The translations under genes were made by a program, and so were the position numbers. From assembly GCA_031263965.1 (NCBI GenBank), contig JAISES010000331.1:1-10028 (forward strand): a stretch of 10,028 bases of DNA. The letters are read 5' to 3'. Source of the DNA: Prevotella sp. Its GTDB lineage: Bacteria > Bacteroidota > Bacteroidia > Bacteroidales > Dysgonomonadaceae. Below are positions 7,927 to 10,028 of the stretch, one piece after another. Within the stretch, counting starts at the first letter, position 1; each line of letters begins with the position of its first letter. The notes under the pieces were generated by a model, which saw nothing but the letters and a program-made list of their open reading frames with translations, did no database searches and was not told the DNA's origin.

Positions 7927-8004
7927 AGAAACTGTTTGAATTTTATCGAAAAATATTATTATAGGATTAGAAAAAAAATTTGCTATAAAATTCAAACAGT
8001 TTCT
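7927..8004. repeat. 20-bp perfect inverted repeat, 38-bp spacer
   Basis: AGAAACTGTTTGAATTTTAT at 7927-7946 is repeated as its exact reverse complement at 7985-8004, with 38 AT-rich bases between. The flanking bases do not pair (C7926 with A8005) and no target-site duplication is visible. It lies entirely in the gap between the ROK kinase gene and susC. A long hairpin in RNA, a two-part operator, or a small MITE-like element with terminal repeats would all look like this. The arm core AGAAACTGTTT also occurs at 1609-1619, in another gap of the same locus. Confidence 0.85.
7948..7978 (-). promoter_or_regulatory. Weak candidate susC promoter inside the repeat spacer
   Basis: On the minus strand TATTTTTC (7955 down to 7948) matches the -7 consensus TAnnTTTG except for the last base. 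TTTT (7978-7975) lies 19 nt upstream, in place of TTTG. If used, transcription would start near 7942 and give susC a leader of about 95 nt. TATAAT is also present nearby (about 7959-7964), but the phylum does not use that box in the E. coli way. No better match occurs in the gap, so the susC promoter stays uncertain. Confidence 0.22.
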
Positions 8005-8005
8005 A

Positions 8006-8025
8006 AAGCATTTCTTTTAATGCTT
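8006..8025. other. 7-bp hairpin in the susC leader region
   Basis: AAGCATT at 8006-8012 pairs with AATGCTT at 8019-8025 around a six-base loop. It lies between the 20-bp repeat and the plus-strand terminator. No T-run follows on either strand, so it is a structural element and not a terminator by itself. Confidence 0.4.
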
Positions 8026-8029
8026 CTGT

Positions 8030-8065
8030 ACGGAGCTGACTTTGACAGGAAGGCTCCGTTTTTAA
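8030..8065 (+). terminator. Intrinsic terminator, plus strand
   Basis: ACGGAGC (8030-8036) pairs perfectly with GCTCCGT (8053-8059) around a 16-nt loop. On the plus strand it runs straight into TTTTT (8059-8063), with a second T-run at 8068-8073. Read on the minus strand the stem is followed by ACAGAAGC, not by T's, so it works in the plus direction. Since every protein gene here is on the minus strand, its natural client is a plus-strand RNA from the susC leader. Confidence 0.6.
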
Positions 8066-8162
8066 GGTTTTTTCTTAAGGCATAACTTTTCTACTAATTT
8101 TAATGGTTATTAAATTACTTTCTATTGGGGAATTTTTAGTTTGATTAATATCAGGATCTCAT

Positions 8163-9272
8163 TTATACTGAATATCTTTTGTCTAATTGCTGTATAGCAT
8201 AAGCGTATGCTCCGCACATTACAGCCCTGTTGGCGCCAATAAGAGAAGTGATAATTCCGGTTCTTCCGGCAATGTCGTAATTGGCATAGTTGTCGCTCTG
8301 TGTTATTCTTACTTGTTTATTGACAGGTTTTAAAAACATTTTTCGATCTTTAGCATTAGTAAGATCAAAAATTTCATTTTGCATGCGTGGAAACGTAACC
8401 CCATTTGCTACTTTTATATTTTGTCTCAAAGTTTTCAGCATGCCTGGTAAGATGTATTTGGCTGCGCCGGAAAGCCCTCCCCCTATAACTAACAGCCCGT
8501 CGATTAGGGTCAAAGCTCCGGCAATGATTTCGGCAGCCAATATACCTAATTCTTCAAAGCTTCTGATTGCAGCATTGCGGTCGCCTTCTCCGTTTCCTTC
8601 TGCTATTTCAAATATTTCTTTGGGGGATAGCCCCGATTCGCTGCTGCCGGAAAGCTCTTTGTATACTCTCTTAATAGCTCTTATGCTAACACTCTCTTCA
8701 ATAATCCAATCAGGATATTTGGGGTTTCGCCAACACCATAAATCACCGCCCGACCCATTGTCTCCTGTAAGCAAAGTCTTGTTAATCACTACTCCGGAGC
8801 CGAAACCTGTACCAAGTGTTATTCCGAGTAAATTTTGGTATTGTTTTGGGTTTTGAACATCCTGTAACCACTTGTTTATCATAGGTAAAGTGCCATATAA
8901 AGCTTCGCCGTATGCGAAAAGGTTTCCATCGTTATTTATAAATACCGGAATCCCGAATTTATTTTCAAGAAAAGCGCCAAGAGCAATACCTCCTCGAAAG
9001 GCCGGAAAGTTTGGCAGGTCTCCAATCACTCCGTTCTTGTAATCGGCAGGACCCGGAAAGGCGAAACTAATAGCAACCGGAAGGTCGGATAGCTGGGATT
9101 TTATGATGTGAAAGCCCTCCTCTATACGATTTAAACAGGCTTCGATATCGTCAGGAATAGCGGCAAGGGATAGCGGCTGTGTTATTTCCTGAAAGTTTTG
9201 GATTGCAGAAAATACAAAATTGGTACCTCCCGCATCTAATGTTAATACGATTTGTTTATTTGCGTTGTGCAT
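8163..9272 (-). CDS. ROK-family sugar kinase-like protein
   Basis: ROK (repressor, ORF, kinase) proteins phosphorylate hexoses such as glucose, fructose, mannose or N-acetylated sugars with ATP in the cytoplasm. In this 369-residue protein the phosphate loop is LDAGGTN (12-18), the sugar-site segment with the catalytic Asp is FINNDGN (111-117, Asp115), the second ATP loop is TLGTGFGSGVV (152-162), and the adenosine region holds LLVIGGGLSGA (260-270). There is no N-terminal DNA-binding domain, so it is a kinase type and not a NagC/XylR-like repressor. The CxCGxxGCxE zinc motif that most ROK proteins carry is absent. In its place, after GSGGD, comes LWCWRNPKYPDWIIEESVS, with a single Cys. It starts 3 nt after the transporter stop and its Shine-Dalgarno sequence AAAAAGG lies in the last transporter codons, so the two are translationally coupled. 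The sugar cannot be assigned from sequence. A 315-bp non-coding gap follows before susC. Confidence 0.88.
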   Translation of the reverse strand: MHNANKQIVLTLDAGGTNFVFSAIQNFQEITQPLSLAAIPDDIEACLNRIEEGFHIIKSQLSDLPVAISFAFPGPADYKNGVIGDLPNFPAFRGGIALGAFLENKFGIPVFINNDGNLFAYGEALYGTLPMINKWLQDVQNPKQYQNLLGITLGTGFGSGVVINKTLLTGDNGSGGDLWCWRNPKYPDWIIEESVSIRAIKRVYKELSGSSESGLSPKEIFEIAEGNGEGDRNAAIRSFEELGILAAEIIAGALTLIDGLLVIGGGLSGAAKYILPGMLKTLRQNIKVANGVTFPRMQNEIFDLTNAKDRKMFLKPVNKQVRITQSDNYANYDIAGRTGIITSLIGANRAVMCGAYAYAIQQLDKRYSV

Positions 9273-9275
9273 ATG

Positions 9276-10028
9276 TTACCTTTTTGAGAGTGTAAATGAT
9301 AAGTAGAAAAGATAGACAGAGCAGAGTAAGAGTAGCCCGAAACCTCCGGCTAATCCGAATTTATCAATAACCAGACCAGCTATGGGTGTTACTATTGCAC
9401 CTCCGGCTACACCTATAATCATCAGAGAGGAAACTTCGTTTGTTTGTTCTTTTTTGTATTGCAATGCAACTGTAAAAATGATGGAGAAAACATTGGCACA
9501 AGTGAATCCAACAAGTACAACTCCTGCAAGTAAACTCCATTGCTGTGCAGTAAACATTAATATAAGGAAGGCTGCTATAGCGGCAATCATATTGGTCTTA
9601 AGAAAAGAGGAGGGGCTAAACTTCATCAGCAAAAATGCTCCAAGAAAAGCTCCAATTGTCCTGGATGCAAAATAAAGACTTGATCCTAAAGCTGCATCAT
9701 CTACGTGCATACCTAATCTTTGCTCGAATAGGCTGGGAGTATAAGTGTTCATGCAAACATCTATTCCAACAATGAGAAGTATTCCTAAAAACAGTTTTAA
9801 GATGAAGTAGTCTTTTTGTAGTTTCAATGTCTTTTGAAAAGAGGACCGGGCATTCTCTTTTTCTTCATTTATGGGAGTGAAGTTGATCCAGACTAATGTT
9901 AGTAGGGATATTGCAGCAAAAGCGACAAAAGCCAATCTCCAATCTGCGAATTGTTTTGCCGTGAAGCTGGTTACGACGGGTCCCATAAAAGATGCTATGG
10001 CTTTTATAAACTGTCCGAATGTGAGTGT
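9276..10028 (-). CDS. MFS sugar transporter, fucose/glucose-galactose permease type (partial, N-terminus outside window)
   Basis: The last 250 residues of a major facilitator superfamily permease are visible and the frame stays open to the right edge, so the start lies outside. An ATG at 9984-9986 is internal: the in-frame residues before it, TLTFGQFIKAIASF, belong to a membrane segment. Eight hydrophobic segments can be counted, matching TM5-TM12: FGQFIKAIASFMGPVV, WRLAFVAFAAISLLTLVW, then after a charged loop (PINEEKENARSS) LFLGILLIVGIDVCMNTYTP, GSSLYFASRTIGAFLGAFLL, IAAIAAFLILMF, LLAGVVLVGFTCANVFSIIF, SSLMIIGVAGGAIVTPIAG and FGLLLLCSVYLFYLSFTL. The motif GVAGGAIVTPIAGLVIDKFG is typical of the FHS branch (fucose, glucose/galactose:proton symport). 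It shares an operon with the ROK kinase, which suggests uptake and then phosphorylation of one monosaccharide. The substrate is inferred only at the level of sugar. Confidence 0.87.
   Translation of the reverse strand, partial: TLTFGQFIKAIASFMGPVVTSFTAKQFADWRLAFVAFAAISLLTLVWINFTPINEEKENARSSFQKTLKLQKDYFILKLFLGILLIVGIDVCMNTYTPSLFEQRLGMHVDDAALGSSLYFASRTIGAFLGAFLLMKFSPSSFLKTNMIAAIAAFLILMFTAQQWSLLAGVVLVGFTCANVFSIIFTVALQYKKEQTNEVSSLMIIGVAGGAIVTPIAGLVIDKFGLAGGFGLLLLCSVYLFYLSFTLSKR

Larger units (their letters stand above)
7885..8063 (+). ncRNA. Candidate cis-antisense RNA opposite the susC leader
   Basis: A plus-strand RNA of about 180 nt is inferred from the promoter-like element at 7849-7879 and the terminator hairpin at 8030-8065. 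It would start about 38 nt upstream of the susC start codon and run opposite the whole susC leader. Cis-antisense RNAs encoded opposite susC leaders are known in Bacteroides (the DonS type), where they repress the PUL, so the position fits a known design. The RNA would hold the 20-bp inverted repeat as a long hairpin with a 38-nt loop, a second 7-bp hairpin (8006-8025), and the terminator stem. The start and end are estimates and there is no sequence-family match to lean on. Confidence 0.4.

Noticed and set aside
7971..7979. Run of T on the minus strand as a terminator for the ROK gene.
   Set aside because: No stable GC-bearing stem lies directly before it. The only perfect stem with a T-run in this gap works on the plus strand.
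7723..7995. A 90-codon minus-strand frame overlapping the start of susC.
   Set aside because: It overlaps the susC signal peptide and N-terminal domain in another frame, matches no recognised family, and is rich in Lys and Asn as expected from AT-rich leader DNA.
7927..8004. Phase-variable invertible promoter flanked by inverted repeats.
   Set aside because: Known Bacteroidales invertible promoters have much longer segments between repeats. A 38-bp spacer is probably too short for recombinase-driven inversion, the internal promoter match is weak, and no invertase gene is in view. Reads in both orientations would reopen the idea.
8290..8856. A 188-codon plus-strand frame opposite the ROK gene.
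   Set aside because: It lies wholly antisense to a conserved kinase, its serine/proline-rich product resembles no family, and it has no separate support. The other plus-strand frames opposite susC, susD, GH105 and M24 genes were rejected for the same reason.

Overview
The window looks like chromosomal DNA from a Bacteroidetes bacterium, most likely order Bacteroidales (Bacteroides, Parabacteroides or Dysgonomonas-like). The evidence is a SusC/SusD pair, a lipoprotein signal on SusD, AT-rich leaders with little Shine-Dalgarno sequence, and TAnnTTTG-type promoter elements. Every confident protein gene lies on the minus strand, so transcription reads from high to low coordinates. The locus is a polysaccharide utilization locus (PUL) with a sugar uptake and phosphorylation pair at its upstream end.

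Layout in transcription order: (1) an MFS sugar transporter of the fucose/glucose-galactose permease type, cut by the right edge of the window; (2) a ROK-family sugar kinase, starting 3 nt after the transporter stop; (3) a 315-bp non-coding leader with a 20-bp perfect inverted repeat and, on the opposite strand, a promoter-like element and an intrinsic terminator that together suggest an antisense RNA of about 180 nt; (4) a SusC-type TonB-dependent transporter interrupted by an in-frame TGA 24 codons before its natural end; (5) a SusD-type glycan-binding lipoprotein; (6) a 204-bp structured gap; (7) an exported GH88/GH105-type unsaturated uronyl hydrolase; (8) a cytoplasmic creatinase/prolidase-fold (M24) protein with an altered metal site; (9) the start of a lipoprotein gene that stops after 22 codons; (10) a short unexplained stretch to the left edge.

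Inferred working model: SusD and SusC capture and import an oligosaccharide made from a uronic-acid-containing glycan already cut by a lyase. The GH105-type enzyme removes the terminal unsaturated uronic acid in the periplasm. The MFS transporter and ROK kinase bring in and phosphorylate a released neutral sugar. The M24-like protein may act on an amide- or amine-bearing part of the substrate in the cytoplasm, but its reaction cannot be named from sequence. No regulator (hybrid two-component system, SusR-like protein, ECF sigma/anti-sigma pair) and no lyase is in the window.

The points most worth following up are the nonsense codon in susC, the candidate antisense RNA and inverted repeat in the susC leader, and the M24 protein whose metal ligands read N-N-H-D-E instead of D-D-H-E-E.
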